Source of the DNA: Branchinecta lynchi
Lineage: Eukaryota > Arthropoda > Branchiopoda > Anostraca > Branchinectidae
DNA: 64,000 bases
Assembly (NCBI GenBank): GCA_023053575.1
Contig: JAKZAP010000001.1
Location: 6,588,849-6,652,848 of the forward strand
Direction of reading: 5' to 3'
In this document: piece by piece, positions 62,356 to 64,000 of the stretch
Layout of the letters: every line of letters begins with the position of its first letter
Numbering within the stretch: position 1 is the first letter of the stretch
The notes under the pieces: model-generated
What the model was told of the DNA's origin: nothing
What the model saw: the letters and a program-made list of their open reading frames with translations, nothing else
Database searches by the model: none
Translations under genes and position numbers: made by a program

Positions 62356-62758
62356 CAGAGGCTTTCTGCGCAGGAGTCATCGTATCCTTCAACGAATCCA
62401 AGATCGTGTACCCATCGTGAAACAGAGATTTGGGCGTCTCCTTCCCTTTCTGCTTTTGTGACGGTTCGGTCTTCTCAGGAGTTTCAGTATCCGGAATCTT
62501 CTTCTTCTTACTCTTGTTAGGAGGTGTGGAGGGTGAGGTATCTCCGGATACTGGGGACTCGGAGATCAGCGGCTCCTCCGGCACGACACTGGGCTGGACG
62601 ATGGTGTTCGCGTTGTTTTTCTTCTTCTTTTTGCTGTTTTTCGATTTTCCGTCACTTGAGTTGCTGCCCTGACTGTTAGCGTCAATCCCACTGTCTACTT
62701 GGTCTTCGACGTGTCGCTCTTCATTGACCGGATTTACTCTACTCGGTTCATTTGGGAC
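62356..62758 (-). CDS. mask: MASK, lysine-rich linker exon
   Basis: Acceptor gttctttcgccag, donor CTCTG/GTAAGC; phase 0 in, phase 1 out. It reads VPNEPSRVNPVNEERHVEDQ, then DSGIDANSQGSNSSDGKSKN and a KKKKK stretch. The SNSSDGKS word parallels ESSSGGKS in human ANKHD1. Acidic and basic low-complexity sequence with likely nuclear-localisation character. Confidence 0.9.
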
Positions 62759-63143
62759 CTGGCGAAAGAACATCCATCAGAGATGCAGCATAGTTACAGA
62801 AACTGATTCGCAAGGACACTGAAACATATTCAAAACGACAAAATAAGAACCAAAAACCGAAGCAGCGGACATTACTGACATGATAAGATTTGAAACTTCA
62901 ATTAACTCAAAACAGAGAAGAATTCATAGAAAATAAAGTTTAGTTCGTGTCCGATGGGAGTCGCACGAATGTGACACGAAAATTGCTGAGATTCCGGCAC
63001 TACACAGAAATAGCAAGCCTCTGGGGACGGGTGAGCCCCCGGAAAGGGCAACGGCAATAGCCCTCAAATATAACTGCAACTACAATCACCCTTACAAAAT
63101 ACCTAAGAGCTCTGAATATAGTTTCAATAGAAATCCAACATAC

Positions 63144-63554
63144 TTCAGACACGCGTAGGAACTCTTCACCGTCTTCCACACTTGAGGCATCATCATTCCT
63201 TTCATCACCATCCTCGTTATTATCACTGGTTCCTTTTTTCTTGTCTGCCTTCTTCTTCTTTTTCTTCTCTCGGCGTCGGGCGGCTGCTGCTTTCTTCAGA
63301 TCTTCCCTGTGTCGCTCCTTATCCAGCTCTTCGAGGAGGACAGAGGCGATTTTATTCGCTTCAGCGGCTTGGTAGTCTTTCGCCGCTCGGATCACCTCTA
63401 CGCAGTGGTTGCACTTTTTAATGAGCTCCTTATCCGTCAGGGTGTTGATGTACCGGGTCATTTCCTGGTCAGAAGGAAATTGGGATACTCGTTTGACCAT
63501 CCACTTTACGACTTTTATGTGACCTTTCCTGAAGGCAGACATCAGGCATGAGAC
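63144..63554 (-). CDS. mask: MASK/ANKHD1, end of ankyrin array and coiled basic region (first exon in window)
   Basis: Acceptor aaaattttcttcaag, donor TCTGAA/GTATGT, 137 codons in phase 0. It begins VSCLMSAFRKGHIKVVKWMV, the final ankyrin repeat, followed by QFPSDQEMTRYINTLTDKEL, KKCNHCVEVIRAAKDYQAAE and a strongly basic stretch (RRREKKKKKKADKKKG). All are hallmarks of MASK proteins. MASK is a large scaffold that works with Yorkie/YAP and with receptor-tyrosine-kinase and JAK/STAT signalling; the KH domain may contact RNA. The ankyrin arrays lie beyond the right edge. The window holds 1,123 C-terminal residues over six exons. Confidence 0.97.
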
Positions 63555-64000
63555 CTTGAAGAAAATTTACAGGGTAAAACGTACACTATGTGAGAACATA
63601 AATGGCACAGAAACCGGCCAATCCAGAAATGCATGCGTACAGGATGGTGGGTTGGCAGTATGTTAAGAACAAGCAGGCTTACGAGCTGTTTCGAAACGTG
63701 ACTAGTGGAATGTTTCAAAGCGGGGCAGGATGTACCGCACTATAAACGTTGGAAGCGGATTTGCCCAGTGGTGGCGAATTTCGCTTTGCATCGCGGATTT
63801 CGTCAAACCTGAAATTGCATCTACGAAAAGGTCCCACTTTCCTCCTTACTCAAGCAAAATTGGCCCAGTGGAGAGTGATTCTTATCAACAGGGGTTCAGG
63901 CTGGTTCCCGTTCCCCAGGAAATAAACCCACGCATACGTACATTATTCTTTGTACTCCTACTGCATATCGTCCATTTTCAAAATATTTGCACTTTATTCC
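63555..64000. other. MASK intron to the right edge
   Basis: No exon or repeat end recognised. Confidence 0.5.

Overview
The window is a TE-rich stretch of an animal nuclear genome. It has spliced genes with GT/AG introns, introns of up to 11 kb filled with nested repeats, and no bacterial-style operons. One gene belongs to the SmydA branch of SET/MYND proteins, which I know as an arthropod-expanded family, so an arthropod is the best guess; the species cannot be named from the sequence.

Three host genes were rebuilt exon by exon, with reading phase agreeing at every junction. (1) A SmydA-8/msta-like SET-MYND protein on the + strand (exons 5815-6548, 10908-11081, 15105-15286, 18090-18173; its first exon(s) were not found). 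(2) The MYST acetyltransferase KAT8/MOF on the - strand (coding exons between 44593 and 20101; it converges on SmydA and lacks its exon(s) before the chromo-barrel). (3) The ankyrin-KH protein MASK/ANKHD1 on the - strand (from the right edge to a stop at 52980). MASK lies upstream of KAT8 on the same strand. MASK and KAT8 have broad regulatory roles (Hippo/JAK-STAT cofactor, H4K16 acetylation); nothing here suggests they act together.

The rest is repeats. The left edge holds a non-LTR retrotransposon with an intact endonuclease ORF and a broken CCHC ORF1. A decayed Penelope-like element (RT plus GIY-YIG) lies at 37.5-39.0 kb. At least fifteen copies or fragments of a repeat here called family A occur; A has fixed ends built on GGGATCCC, a core of ~137-bp tandem units and a CGGA microsatellite, and its 5' end is the same sequence as the 3' end of the Penelope-like ORF. 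There are three hAT-like non-autonomous elements with 8-bp target duplications, several foldback MITEs, a 3.7-kb element with hairpin termini (family D), a poly-C-bearing repeat (family C), LINE RT remnants, and two repeats with a hammerhead-ribozyme-like core.

Most notable are the link between family A and the Penelope-like element, the hammerhead-like motif, the loss of one zinc-binding cysteine in KAT8, TE insertions within a few bases of exon edges, and a dated nesting event (A inside D, with an empty site elsewhere in the window).
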